From contig NZ_JACXAE010000053.1 in the NCBI RefSeq assembly GCF_014698965.1, forward strand, positions 1 through 64,000: a stretch of 64,000 nt of DNA, in the 5' to 3' direction. How positions within the stretch are numbered: position 1 is the first letter of the stretch; every line of letters starts with the position of its first letter. Below the pieces are notes generated by a model, which was not told the DNA's origin, made no database searches, and saw nothing but the letters and a program-made list of their open reading frames with translations. Positions 25,399 through 35,367 of the stretch are shown in pieces. The translations under genes were made by a program, and so were the position numbers. Origin of the DNA: Iningainema tapete BLCC-T55. GTDB lineage: Bacteria; Cyanobacteriota; Cyanobacteriia; Cyanobacteriales; Nostocaceae.

Positions 25399-26448
25399 AT
25401 GACTGAATACTTTCGCGCTAATGTAGAGGCAATGGCTGGCTACGTTCCTGGTGAACAGCCTAAACCTGGTATCCAAATTATCAAACTCAACAGCAACGAA
25501 AACCCCTATCCTCCAACACCTGCAGTGATGGCAGTGCTGCGCAATTTTGACGGGGAGTTGTTGCGACGATATCCCAATGCATTCGCACAAGAGTTTCAGC
25601 AAGCAGCTAGTAAAGTCTTGGGAGTTCCCAGTGACTGGATTATAGTCGGGAATGGCAGTGATGATTTGTTGAATTTGATGATTCGCGCTTGTGCAGAACC
25701 AGGGCGCAAGGTAGTATACCCTGTACCCACCTATGTGTTGTATAAAACTTTAACACAAGTTCAGGCAGCGGAGATTATGGAAATTCCTTACGGTGAGGAT
25801 TACCGCTTACCTTTAGAGGAACTGATTGCTGTCAATGGTTCTGTGACATTTATTGCATCACCCAATAGTCCTTCAGGGCATGTCGTACCAACTGATGAAA
25901 TGCGGGTGCTAGCAAGCAAGTTATCTGGAGTGTTGGTAATTGACGAAGCTTATGTAGATTTTGCTGAGGAGGATGCACTGGCGTTAGTTAAGGAATACGA
26001 GAATGTAATTGTGATTCGCACGCTTTCTAAAGGTTACTCGTTGGCAGGAATACGACTGGGTTTTAGCATAGGAAATCCACATCTATTAAGTGGACTTTAT
26101 AAGGTGAAAGATAGCTATAATATAGATGCGATCGCCTGTAAGGTTGGAGCAGCGGCAATCACCGATCAAGCTTATAAAAATGCTTGTGTTGCCAAGGTAA
26201 AAACATCGCGGACTAAACTAGCCACAGACTTAAAAAAATTAGGTTTCCGAGTGTGGGATTCCCAAACTAACTTCTTACTAGTGCAGCCTCCCCAAGGAAA
26301 TGCATCCTATCTCTATCAAAAGCTTAAGGAACAAGGTATTCTGGTGCGCTACTTCCAGCAACCAGGATTGGAAGATAAACTCCGCATCACTGTAGGTACT
26401 GATGATCAAAATCAAGCCCTAGTAGAGGCACTAATTGATTTAAAGTAA
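25399..26448 (+). CDS. hisC: Histidinol-phosphate aminotransferase
   Basis: A 349-residue PLP enzyme that converts imidazole acetol phosphate to histidinol phosphate in histidine synthesis. Typical segments are 'KLNSNENPYPP', 'VGNGSDDLLNL', 'SPNSPSGH', 'VIDEAYVDF' and the PLP lysine in 'IRTLSKGYSLAGIRLG', with the C-terminal arginine motif 'LRITVGT'. The ATG at 25399 with AAAGG upstream is chosen over a TTG 24 bp earlier. The gene stands alone, not in a his operon, as usual in cyanobacteria. Its 3' end overlaps the convergent nuclease gene by 9 bp. Confidence 0.95.
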   Translation: MTEYFRANVEAMAGYVPGEQPKPGIQIIKLNSNENPYPPTPAVMAVLRNFDGELLRRYPNAFAQEFQQAASKVLGVPSDWIIVGNGSDDLLNLMIRACAEPGRKVVYPVPTYVLYKTLTQVQAAEIMEIPYGEDYRLPLEELIAVNGSVTFIASPNSPSGHVVPTDEMRVLASKLSGVLVIDEAYVDFAEEDALALVKEYENVIVIRTLSKGYSLAGIRLGFSIGNPHLLSGLYKVKDSYNIDAIACKVGAAAITDQAYKNACVAKVKTSRTKLATDLKKLGFRVWDSQTNFLLVQPPQGNASYLYQKLKEQGILVRYFQQPGLEDKLRITVGTDDQNQALVEALIDLK

Positions 26449-27483
26449 CCTTTTTTCTTCTATAGCCTTCCTAGCTTCTTCTATCTGAGAAGCAAGCTTT
26501 TCTTCGTCGGGTAGTTGTAGTTGATATTCTGCGGCTAGAATATTTGGTAAATTAGTTAATGCATAGCGTGCAACAGCTTCATCTTTCTCGCTACACAGTA
26601 TTAGCCCAACTGGAGGATTTTCTCCTGGGTATGTCCAATGTTCTCTGGCATAGTTAACATAAAAATTCATTTGTCCAGTATCAGCAGGTGTTAGTTTACC
26701 TAGCTTCAAATCAATTACTATAAGACATTTCAATACACGATGGAAGAATAATAAATCTACCCTATACCATTCATCGCCAATACGCAAACGTTTCTGACGA
26801 GCAACAAAAGCAAATTCACTTCCTAATTCTAGTAAAAAGTTTTCCAGATTATCAATTAATGCTTGTTCTAAATCACTTTCTGAATATTCATCCTTCAAAC
26901 CTAAAAATTCTAATACAAATGAGTCTTTAATTTCCTGCTCTGGTGTTACAATATCTTCTTGTAACTGCTCTGCGCTATTTTTCAGTAATGAAGCTTTGTT
27001 TTGCGAAAGTGCTATTCTTTCGTAAAATTGACTTTCTATTTGTCTTTTGAGTTGTCTTTCGCTCCAGCCTGCCCGTAGTGCTTCACTTTCATAAAATTTT
27101 CTAGCTTCTGTGTTCTTAACTGATAGCAGGCGAACATAATGCGACCAAGGCAACGGGAATTCTTTTGCTACAGTGGATATATTAAATTCCGCAGACAGCG
27201 TCTGCGGAATTTGCCATTCTAGGTAAAAACGCCGCATCTGTTCTAAATTACGCTCAGAAAAACCTTTCCCAAATCTCGCTGTCAAATCTCCTGAAAGCCT
27301 TTTTAATACTGCCGCTCCGTACTCTGCTCTTTTCTCTCCACCCTGCTCAAGTTCTACAATCCGCCGCCCGATTTCCCAATAAGTGGCTGTCATGATTGCA
27401 TTGATTGAACGAGCGGCAGCACGACGAGATGCTTCAAGAAGTTTGATTAAATCAGTTAGAGTGTTTTCGTATCCGTTAATCAC
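26440..27483 (-). CDS. DUF1016 / YhcG-family PDDEXK nuclease
   Basis: A 347-residue protein of the YhcG family. The N-terminal DUF1016 domain (about 10-150) includes 'ARRAAARSINAIMTATYWEI' and 'FGKGFSERNLEQMRRFY'. The C-terminal part (about 180-330) is a PD-(D/E)XK nuclease fold with 'DLLFFHRVLKCLIVIDLKLG', the D and the E/D-x-K triad being visible. The protein probably cuts or binds DNA, and relatives are found near restriction and mobile-element genes, but no partner is next to it here. It starts with GTG. No methyltransferase or restriction gene is in the window. Confidence 0.85.
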   Translation of the reverse strand: MINGYENTLTDLIKLLEASRRAAARSINAIMTATYWEIGRRIVELEQGGEKRAEYGAAVLKRLSGDLTARFGKGFSERNLEQMRRFYLEWQIPQTLSAEFNISTVAKEFPLPWSHYVRLLSVKNTEARKFYESEALRAGWSERQLKRQIESQFYERIALSQNKASLLKNSAEQLQEDIVTPEQEIKDSFVLEFLGLKDEYSESDLEQALIDNLENFLLELGSEFAFVARQKRLRIGDEWYRVDLLFFHRVLKCLIVIDLKLGKLTPADTGQMNFYVNYAREHWTYPGENPPVGLILCSEKDEAVARYALTNLPNILAAEYQLQLPDEEKLASQIEEARKAIEEKRLL

Positions 27484-27523
27484 AATTACGCACTTTATTG
27501 TGTATAAAAGCCTATTGTACTAC

Positions 27524-30040
27524 TTACACCCTCGCAATTAACTGTTGAAAGCGTCGCTCGCCTGCAATTTCATCAAAATCTATGTCAGTTTCTGCTTCTT
27601 CTTTATAACTTGGATTTAGCTCGATCGCTGCTTGCAAATTCTCTACGGCTAACTCAACTTTTCTTTGCAAAGCGTAACAAGCTGCTTTGTTATAAAAAGC
27701 ACTGGCATAATCTGGTTTAATTTCTAACGCTTTGTCAAAACTTTCAATCGCTTCATCATCATTTCCTAGTCTAACTAAAGCATAACCTCGGTTGTTCCAA
27801 GCTTTGAAGGAGTCTGGCTTTAATTCAATCGCTTTGTCAAAAGAAGCGATCGCTTCTTCATATTCCTCTAACTCATCAAGAACAAGACCTCTATTAAACC
27901 ATGCTACCCCATCATCTGGTTTTATTTGCGTCGCTTTATTAAAAGCGGCAAAAGCATCTTTATTGCGCTGCAAAAATCCCAAAGCTACACCCAAATCACA
28001 CCATGCTTGATGGTAATCTGGTTTCAATCGAATTGCCTTATTGTAGCAGGCGATCGCTTCTTTATACCGTTTCAACCTTGCCAAAGCGATCCCTTGATTT
28101 AACCAAGCAACATAGTTTTCTGGCTGAATTTCTAATGTTTTTGTGTAAGTTGCGATCGCCTCTTCATAACGCTTTTGAGATAACAAATCATCTCCCTGTT
28201 GTAGATAATTCTCTGTTGGTACAGGTATTACCTCCTCTACTTCTGTTACTTCTTGGGGTTCTTCTTGTTTTATTTCTACAACTTCCGGAGCCGCATTGAG
28301 CATAGGTGGAGATGCAACTGACGAAAATTGCTTAATAATTAAGTCTTTTCTATTTTGTGCATCTCTCTGCAATTTAGATAATTGAGATGTAAACTCCGAC
28401 TCTAATTTTATTAATCTTTGCTTGATAATTTCTTTTTGTTGTTGTGCGTTTAATCGTAATTCGGAAAACTGCTGGGTAACCTCCTCTCTAGATTTTTCTA
28501 ATTCCTCGATAATTAACTCTTTTTCTTCTTGAGCGTCTTCTTGCAAATCTGCTATTTTCTCTATAAATTCTGATTGTAATTTCTCTAATTTGAGAATAAC
28601 TTTGTCCCTTTGTATTTGCGCATCTGCTTGTAATTCTGATAATTGACTTGCAACTTCAGCCCTAGATTGTTCTAAATCCTCTATGAGTAACTCCTTTCGT
28701 CTTTGAGCATCCTCCTGCAATTCAGATATTTTCGATGTAAATTCTGGCTGCCATTGCTCTAAATTATCAATTAATTTATTCTTCTTTTGCTGTGCGTCTA
28801 ACTGGATTTCCGATAATTGAGATGTAAATTGAGATTCTAATTTGCCTAAATTATCAACAGTTACATCTTTCTTTTGTTGAGCATCTTCCTGAAATTCTGT
28901 TATCTGTGATACAAATTCTGATTGTAATTGTTGTAAATTGTTCAGGATTTGATTTTTTTGTTGCTCAGTCTCCAACGTATATTGTTGTAAACTTTCCAGA
29001 ACTTTACTCTTTTGTCTCTCAGTTTCTAATGATAATTCTTTAATTATATTCTCCAAAACTTTACTTTTTTCTTGCTCAGTTTCCGACTGTAATTGCTGTA
29101 ACTTATTGAATATTTTACTCTTTTCTTGCTCAGTTTCCGACTGCAATTGTTGTAAATTATTTATAACTTTACTCTTTTCTTGCTCAGTTTCCAACTGTAA
29201 TTCTCGTAAATTGTTGAGAGTTGTATTCTTTTGTTGCTCAGTTTCTGACTGCAATTCTAATATTTGAGAACCGAACTCAGACTTTGATTTATCTATAGTC
29301 TCTATAGCTTCATCTTTATGGTGTTGAATACCTTGCTGTAATTCCGACACTTGGTCTGAAAACTCAGATTGGAGCTTTTGTAAACTTTCAATAGTTTTGT
29401 GTCTTTGTTGTTGAGTAGCCAACTGTAAATCAGACACTTGAGAAGCAAATTCTGACTCTAGAGTTTCAACCTCTTGCTTAGAGTTCTTGATTAATTGCTC
29501 TAATTGTGCTATTGCTTGTTCCTGTGATTGAGATATAACAGAGGGAAGTCGAGATAAACTTTCTTTTTCGAGATTTATCTTTTGTTGAAGAGCTTCTGCT
29601 TCTTTTTCTAATTGATTTGTGATACTTTTAGCTTGCTGTATAGTTTTTTCCGCTTCCAGTTTAACACTTCTTAACTGATTTTGTAACTCTCCGAGTCCAT
29701 TTAGCTGTTCCATCGCTTGTTTAGCCAAATCACGAGCGATCGCCTTACGCAAAAACCACAACGCAACAATCACCGCAACCGGGAGTAGAGTAAGTATAAC
29801 AAGCCAGATATTAAGCGAGTTACTTCGACGCTGCAAAGCGTTATCTACTTCAGACTCTACTTGTTCGCGAAGGCGATTTGCGGGAACTTGTGCTAATTGG
29901 TGGTATTGGGATGCGGGGGTTAGCCCAACAGAGGCAGATGGGATAGATTGAGAACGGGCAAAACCAACAGACAGCAGGAATGGTGAAAAGACAATAGCGC
30001 TTCTCAAAAAGGAGTAGACTACTTGATTCTTTTTCTTCAT
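27524..30040 (-). CDS. Membrane coiled-coil protein with TPR domain
   Basis: An 838-residue protein. An N-terminal hydrophobic segment (about 12-30, a signal peptide or anchor) and a membrane helix (about 73-95) are followed by a very long coiled coil (about 100-580). Inside it, an 18-residue unit ('LQSETEQEKSKVINNLQ') is repeated at least four times with exact 54-bp spacing at DNA level (29071, 29125, 29179, 29233), and looser copies extend over the whole coil. A short acidic linker leads to six or so TPR units (about 610-830) and a C-terminal 'GERRFQQLI'. The TPRs should bind a partner protein at the membrane. The role is unknown. The ATG at 30040 is used; a GTG lies nine bases upstream. 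Confidence 0.85.
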   Translation of the reverse strand: MKKKNQVVYSFLRSAIVFSPFLLSVGFARSQSIPSASVGLTPASQYHQLAQVPANRLREQVESEVDNALQRRSNSLNIWLVILTLLPVAVIVALWFLRKAIARDLAKQAMEQLNGLGELQNQLRSVKLEAEKTIQQAKSITNQLEKEAEALQQKINLEKESLSRLPSVISQSQEQAIAQLEQLIKNSKQEVETLESEFASQVSDLQLATQQQRHKTIESLQKLQSEFSDQVSELQQGIQHHKDEAIETIDKSKSEFGSQILELQSETEQQKNTTLNNLRELQLETEQEKSKVINNLQQLQSETEQEKSKIFNKLQQLQSETEQEKSKVLENIIKELSLETERQKSKVLESLQQYTLETEQQKNQILNNLQQLQSEFVSQITEFQEDAQQKKDVTVDNLGKLESQFTSQLSEIQLDAQQKKNKLIDNLEQWQPEFTSKISELQEDAQRRKELLIEDLEQSRAEVASQLSELQADAQIQRDKVILKLEKLQSEFIEKIADLQEDAQEEKELIIEELEKSREEVTQQFSELRLNAQQQKEIIKQRLIKLESEFTSQLSKLQRDAQNRKDLIIKQFSSVASPPMLNAAPEVVEIKQEEPQEVTEVEEVIPVPTENYLQQGDDLLSQKRYEEAIATYTKTLEIQPENYVAWLNQGIALARLKRYKEAIACYNKAIRLKPDYHQAWCDLGVALGFLQRNKDAFAAFNKATQIKPDDGVAWFNRGLVLDELEEYEEAIASFDKAIELKPDSFKAWNNRGYALVRLGNDDEAIESFDKALEIKPDYASAFYNKAACYALQRKVELAVENLQAAIELNPSYKEEAETDIDFDEIAGERRFQQLIARV

Positions 30041-30153
30041 ATCAAACACACAATCCGTTGGTAAGTTTTACTAGCTACGGGCATAACTCCAATCTAGCAG
30101 TCCAGCAGAAAATTTTCGCTTTTTCACCCAGCCTCGCTTGCTCAACCCAATTG

Positions 30154-33100
30154 TTAAACTCTCACACCCTCAATCTCCTCATCTGTTAACTCATACAAAT
30201 CGCGTAACTTGTGTAACTTCTGCTCACCAGGTTGCCAAAAACCGCGTCCGTGAGCTTCTAGCATTCTTCCCACAATATTCCTAAAAGCTTCAGGATTTGC
30301 CTGACGCAACTTTTCTGCCATTTCGGAATCAAAAGCATAAGTATCCGCCGCTTGATCGTATACCCAATCATCAGTAAAATCTGCAGTACCGCCCCAACCA
30401 ATCAAAGCAGTCATCCGTTGAGAAATTTCAAAAGCACCACCCGAACCTTGATTTACCATCGCCTCCGCCCACTTAGGATTGAGCAACTTAGTGCGATACT
30501 CCATCCGCAGCAAATCATCCAAATTACGTAGAGTCGTATCCTGAGAAAAACTCTCCACAAAACTAGTGGTAACTTTCTCACCACGTTGTTTTTCTGCAGC
30601 CTTCTTCAAACCACCCGTATTAGCGTAATACTCTTGAATATCAGTCAAACCGTACTCAACCGAATCAATTTCCTGAACAATTCGACTAGTACTTTGCAAT
30701 AACTGAGTCAGCACCTCAGGTCTAGCTTCACCCTTATCCTTTCTACCATAACTAAAAACATTACGACCTTGCCAAGTATCACCCAACTCATCTCCAGACT
30801 CCCAACCACCATCAACCACACGCTCATTCACCAAAGAGCCAAAATCACCCGCCGGATTAGAAAACAACCGCGCAGAAACATTCTCCACACCTTGCGCCCG
30901 CAACGCCAAACCATGTTTCCGAATAAAATTCTCCTCCTCCGGCTCATCCACATCCGCCGCCCGCGCAAACAAATCATCCAACAACTCAATCACATTCACA
31001 AAACTATCACGAAAAATCCCCGACAAATTCGCCAAAACATCAACACGAGGATGCCCCACCTCAGCCAAAGGCAAAAGCTCATAACGAACAATCCGCCCAG
31101 TACCCTCATTTACAGGGAAAGCACCCACCAACTCCAAAACAATACCCAAAGACTCACCCTTAGTCTTAATCGCATCCAAACCCCATAACATCACCGCCAC
31201 AGTCTCCGGATAACACCCAAACTCCTGCAAATGCCCAGCAATAATCTTTTTACCAACCTCCCTTCCTCTCGCATAAGCACCAGCCGAAGGCATCCGATAA
31301 GGATCCAAAGCATGAATATTCCTTCCCGTAGGCAAAACCCCCGCACCATCCCGCAACAAATCACCCCCAGGAGCAGGCAAAATATACTCCCCACTCAACC
31401 CCCGCAACAAACTCCGCAACTCATCACCACCCTGCCCCAACAACTCCCTCACTTCTCTTTCTTCCTCTTCGCGCCCTTCGCGCCTTTGCGGTTCATTTCC
31501 TCCAAAATACCCATCCAAATACCCCGCCATCTCCTCCTCCCCCGGCACATCCCCTAGCGTATGCAACCCAGAAGAAAACAACCTACCCTCCAAAACCTGC
31601 AAATACTCGTACAACCGCACCAAATACTCATCAAAAACGCGATCGCTAAACAACCGCACATTCTCCACACTAAACCCAATCCCCAACCTTTTCCCATCCG
31701 CAAAAGCACAATCAGCATCCAAACCAGAATCCAAAATCTTCTGACAAATTGGCTCCTTAAGCGCATAATTCTTCACAGGATCTTCACGATACTCCGAAAT
31801 CAAATCCCGCAAAACCACCAACTCCTTATACAAACCAGCCCTACCATAAGGAGGAACATTATGAGAAATCAAAACCCCATAACCGCGACGCTTTGCCAAA
31901 ATCGACTCCGAAGGATTATTCGCCGCATATATATATAGATTAGGCAAATCTCCCAACAAAATATCAGACCAAGAATAACCAGTATTACCCAAAGGAGATC
32001 CCGGCAACCATTCCACAGTACCATGCATTCCAAAATGAACCACAGCATCAGCAGCAAATCCTAACTGCAACCACTTATAAAAAGCAGCATACTGAGGATG
32101 AGGAGTTAAATCACGCTCAAACATCAACCGCATCGGATCACCTTGTATACCCAAAGGAGGTTGTACACCGATCCAAATGTTACCTAACTGAATACCACCA
32201 ATATGGAATTCATCGCCATAGGTTTTAATTCCTGTACCAGTAAGCGACTTCCATTGCTTTTCAATGCGGGATGTACGGAGATAGCCCAACCATTTTTCTA
32301 GAGTTCTCACATTAACAGTAGAACCCCCCCTAACCCCCCCGTAAACGGGGGGGAATTGAACTCCCTCCCCATTGACGCGGGGGAAATTAACTCCCTCCCC
32401 GTAGACGGGGAGGGTTGGGGAGGGGTTTTCATCCGCTTCCTTCACCCTACGAATCAACTCCTCCCCATCCGCAGGTAAATCCCCCACAGTATAACCTTGC
32501 TCTTTAAGAGCCTGAAGAAATTTGAGTAAACTGCGGGGTACATTCAACAAAGCTGCAGTTCCCACAGCACCGTAACCAGGTGGAAAACCATACAAAATAA
32601 TTGCAATCTTCTTTTCGGATACAGGTTTTTGTCTGAGAGATATCCAGTTTTTTACTCTACCTATTAATCTTTGTACTCGTTCGGGAATCAAATAAATATT
32701 TTCTCCAACCAAACCACCAAGAGGAATGGTGTCTATTGCTCCATCTAATTCTGGTAATGCATATAAAACAACACTTTGCAAGCCGCCGATACCTTGGCGT
32801 GTCCAAGAATGAATGTCTTGTATTAGTAGTGGTGCAGCTACGATATATGGTACATTCTTAGCGGAGAGAATTTTTACAGCAACTTGCGTTTGTCGCCCTG
32901 CTTCCATTGAACCTGCTGGTCCTCCTACTAAGGGAAAGCCAATCGTAGAGACGATCGCATCAACTTTGACTGCAACAGGAGAAAGAGAGGGAGTTTCTAC
33001 TTTACCAAGTTGTCTTTGCTGTTGTTCGTAGTCAGTTGTCATCCAATCGCGCACTGCTACATGCCCTTCCACACCGTTGATGAAGATGGGTAAGGGAATT

Positions 33101-33906
33101 AAACCAGCTTCTTCAAAACGACGAATTAGTTGGGGAATGTATGGTTGTTTGGTAACTACGTGTTTGCGGTAGAGGAGAATACCGACTACTGGGCATTGGG
33201 CATTGCTTATTTTCCCCATTACCCTGTTTTGATACCATTCTAGGTATGCTTGTGGTGATTCAAAATAACCTTGGAAATCTGGATGTAATAGCCCTATGTT
33301 GGGGGTTTCGATGGGGGAGGGGATGTCACCTACCTTTACACCCAAGTATTTCTCTGCTATTGTCCAGAATAATGCGGCAACGTTTTCTGGTCCGCCTGCA
33401 TTCCAGTAACCATATATAATTAGCCAGTTGCGTAAGTCTTGTACTTTTTGCACTGGCACGTATTTCAACAGTTTTGGTCCTACTTTTAAAAAGCTAATAT
33501 AACCTGCAAGTTTATCTTCTTCTCGTCCATTGCTAAATTTGTCGAGGATGAATTTAACTGGTTTGGGCATTCCTTTGGGTTTGTCGCCAATGGCAAATGC
33601 ACCTAGTTTGGTAACAGCCATCAATTCTAAGGCTGACTCAAATACGAGGCGGATGGGGATATGAGAAATGCGATCGCGTAACCACAATACCTGATCATAG
33701 TCAAATAGCAAGCTACCAAAAAACACATCGGCGTTTTGGAGTGCTGCTTCCACCTCTGGGCGCTTGGTGGTAATATCGCGATCGCTAAATACCCGAATGT
33801 CTAACTCCTGACAACGAGAGTTAGCCAAAAAAGCTGCCTTCCGGTACAAGTCAGCATTGAAAGATTCAAACCCGGCAATTAAGACGATGCGTTTCATGCC
33901 ACTCAT
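30154..33906 (-). CDS. Magnesium chelatase H / cobaltochelatase CobN-family large subunit
   Basis: A 1250-residue chelatase large subunit that binds a porphyrin and inserts a metal with the help of AAA subunits. The N-terminal DUF3479 domain (about 4-165, 'RIVLIAGFESFNADLY') is typical of ChlH/BchH. The CobN/ChlH domain follows, with 'GYWNAGGPENVAALFW', 'VHFGMHGTVEWLPGSPLG', 'NPSESILAKRRGYG' and 'ALIGWGGTADFTDDWVYDQ'. It is shorter than the usual ChlH (about 1330), which fits a second paralog or a CobN-like enzyme of cobalamin synthesis. Two dispersed repeats are translated in frame (near residues 493-530 and 804-817). The ATG at 33906 is used; another lies at 33897. Confidence 0.88.
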   Translation of the reverse strand: MSGMKRIVLIAGFESFNADLYRKAAFLANSRCQELDIRVFSDRDITTKRPEVEAALQNADVFFGSLLFDYDQVLWLRDRISHIPIRLVFESALELMAVTKLGAFAIGDKPKGMPKPVKFILDKFSNGREEDKLAGYISFLKVGPKLLKYVPVQKVQDLRNWLIIYGYWNAGGPENVAALFWTIAEKYLGVKVGDIPSPIETPNIGLLHPDFQGYFESPQAYLEWYQNRVMGKISNAQCPVVGILLYRKHVVTKQPYIPQLIRRFEEAGLIPLPIFINGVEGHVAVRDWMTTDYEQQQRQLGKVETPSLSPVAVKVDAIVSTIGFPLVGGPAGSMEAGRQTQVAVKILSAKNVPYIVAAPLLIQDIHSWTRQGIGGLQSVVLYALPELDGAIDTIPLGGLVGENIYLIPERVQRLIGRVKNWISLRQKPVSEKKIAIILYGFPPGYGAVGTAALLNVPRSLLKFLQALKEQGYTVGDLPADGEELIRRVKEADENPSPTLPVYGEGVNFPRVNGEGVQFPPVYGGVRGGSTVNVRTLEKWLGYLRTSRIEKQWKSLTGTGIKTYGDEFHIGGIQLGNIWIGVQPPLGIQGDPMRLMFERDLTPHPQYAAFYKWLQLGFAADAVVHFGMHGTVEWLPGSPLGNTGYSWSDILLGDLPNLYIYAANNPSESILAKRRGYGVLISHNVPPYGRAGLYKELVVLRDLISEYREDPVKNYALKEPICQKILDSGLDADCAFADGKRLGIGFSVENVRLFSDRVFDEYLVRLYEYLQVLEGRLFSSGLHTLGDVPGEEEMAGYLDGYFGGNEPQRREGREEEEREVRELLGQGGDELRSLLRGLSGEYILPAPGGDLLRDGAGVLPTGRNIHALDPYRMPSAGAYARGREVGKKIIAGHLQEFGCYPETVAVMLWGLDAIKTKGESLGIVLELVGAFPVNEGTGRIVRYELLPLAEVGHPRVDVLANLSGIFRDSFVNVIELLDDLFARAADVDEPEEENFIRKHGLALRAQGVENVSARLFSNPAGDFGSLVNERVVDGGWESGDELGDTWQGRNVFSYGRKDKGEARPEVLTQLLQSTSRIVQEIDSVEYGLTDIQEYYANTGGLKKAAEKQRGEKVTTSFVESFSQDTTLRNLDDLLRMEYRTKLLNPKWAEAMVNQGSGGAFEISQRMTALIGWGGTADFTDDWVYDQAADTYAFDSEMAEKLRQANPEAFRNIVGRMLEAHGRGFWQPGEQKLHKLRDLYELTDEEIEGVRV
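31456..31497. repeat. Dispersed repeat arm inside the chelatase gene
   Basis: The plus-strand text ends in CGCCTTTGCGGTTCATT, one arm of the GAACCGCA-type repeat family. In the protein it gives a charged 'NEPQRREGREEEERE' loop. Confidence 0.65.
32322..32427. repeat. C/G-run repeat cluster inside the chelatase gene
   Basis: Three successive palindromic units built from C5-8 and G5-8 blocks around GTAAAC, ATTGACGC and GTAGAC centres. They stay in frame and add about 36 residues rich in Pro, Val, Gly and Asn. Confidence 0.8.
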
Positions 33907-33958
33907 CGACAAAATGTGTATTTTAGATCAATTTTAGAGGCGATCGCTCTAAATTGCC

Positions 33959-35269
33959 CTACCGCATCAACCTCAGTTCTTGCCGACAGGACGAGTGACG
34001 TTCAGAGGACACAACTATAGCAAGTGGTGCGTAGTGATACTCAATCCCGTGAGGTGATAAAGCTGCTGGTTCGCCGTGTAAATTTTGTTTCCACAGTATA
34101 TCTCCTGTAGCAGTACGTGCTGGAATTAACCAGTAATCACCAGTACGGTAAGTAGCCCCTGGTTGAAACTGGATTTGTATGCCATTTTCTAGGGTTAACC
34201 AACGCTGGTCACCTTCGCCCTCAACAATACTAAGCGCGTTGTCATCACTTAGAGGTAATAATTCTGCTGTTTTTTGAGTAGTATCTTTTTTACCTTGATA
34301 ATCCCAACGACGTACTTTGGGATTACGCGGGAAATCGCTCAGATTAATGGAACTGTCGATAGTCAAGACGTTACCTTCAACTTTGACGACTTTGACGAGC
34401 GTTCCTGGTTTTCCTAAAAGTTCATGAGTGTCGTCGGTTAACTCAATCCATTGTCCACAGCTAATCCCCGTGATGGAATCTCGTCCTGTGCTACTCAAGG
34501 TGAGGTTGTTACCATTTTGCTTCAACAAGCGAAAAGCAATGGAACTGTTTTCCCGTGACCATTTGAAGGTAGCTTCCCCATCAGCCTTTCCACCTTTATG
34601 AATTTCTACTCGATATAGTTGGTTTTCTACACCATGGTAGCGGGCATCAGGATGAATCATACAATTGTTAGTGTTAGTGTCTACTTTTTTATGAACTCTA
34701 GCTTTTAACATACCCCGGTTCTTGGGTTGCCATTTTTCTACTAACTCTCCCCAAGCTGGTTTGATCTCATCACAACTAGTAGCACTTTCTAACTTCTCTG
34801 TTTTAACTTGCCAAACAATTTTGGCGCGTGTTGCAGTATCAACACCATTTAGAGCAATTTCACGGATAGTATTATCTTCAATGTAGCTAATGTGACGCTC
34901 CCAAACATTGAGGTAAACAAGAATTGGAAATTCAAGTTTGTGAGTATCTTTCTTGATTGGATAGTCTTCCTGATTGTAGTAGGAAAGCTCGTTTTCATTT
35001 TCGCATAAGATACCATCTACGTAGTAGTGTCCCACGCCAATGGTAAAGCCCGTGTCATTCTCAGCTACTGGTGTGATGACAAACCCTTGTCCTGCATGAG
35101 GACCAATTAAGTCGGCGGCGAGAGTTCGCAAGTAGTGCATTATAATTGCAGCTTGTTCATTCCAGTCTGCATCCAGTTGTACTCGACCCTGTTGCATCAG
35201 CACGCGACTAAAGTGCTTATGGGGGTCAAAACTATTGCGGCTAAAATCTCCTCTAAATTCACCTTGCAT
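33959..35269 (-). CDS. DUF6519-domain eCIS cluster protein
   Basis: A 436-residue protein, last gene of the contractile-injection string. Its N-terminus 'GDFSRNSFDPHKHFSRVLMQ', followed by 'QGRVQLDADWNEQ', is the signature of the DUF6519 family found next to eCIS baseplate genes. A beta-rich body follows with no membrane helix. The family's role is not established; the position after the gpI/beta-helix protein suggests a particle-surface or fibre-attachment component. GAGGAG lies 4-12 nt before the ATG at 35269; a TTG upstream is less likely. A gap of 98 bp separates it from the preceding gene. Confidence 0.85.
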   Translation of the reverse strand: MQGEFRGDFSRNSFDPHKHFSRVLMQQGRVQLDADWNEQAAIIMHYLRTLAADLIGPHAGQGFVITPVAENDTGFTIGVGHYYVDGILCENENELSYYNQEDYPIKKDTHKLEFPILVYLNVWERHISYIEDNTIREIALNGVDTATRAKIVWQVKTEKLESATSCDEIKPAWGELVEKWQPKNRGMLKARVHKKVDTNTNNCMIHPDARYHGVENQLYRVEIHKGGKADGEATFKWSRENSSIAFRLLKQNGNNLTLSSTGRDSITGISCGQWIELTDDTHELLGKPGTLVKVVKVEGNVLTIDSSINLSDFPRNPKVRRWDYQGKKDTTQKTAELLPLSDDNALSIVEGEGDQRWLTLENGIQIQFQPGATYRTGDYWLIPARTATGDILWKQNLHGEPAALSPHGIEYHYAPLAIVVSSERHSSCRQELRLMR

Positions 35270-35367
35270 ATTTGTTCTCCTCAAAAATCTTGAATTGCTT
35301 AAATCTTCATCACTAGGACAGATCGTGTCTCTAAAACTGTGTGAGATAATTTTGAATACTGTCTAAT

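Noticed and set aside
27524-30040. Coiled-coil/TPR protein as the missing eCIS tape measure
   Set aside because: It has N-terminal membrane segments and a TPR domain, and the chelatase gene lies between it and the eCIS string.
30769-31938. Long plus-strand frames opposite the chelatase gene (Arg/Pro/Gln-rich)
   Set aside because: The minus strand encodes a well-conserved chelatase here; the plus frames are codon-bias shadows.
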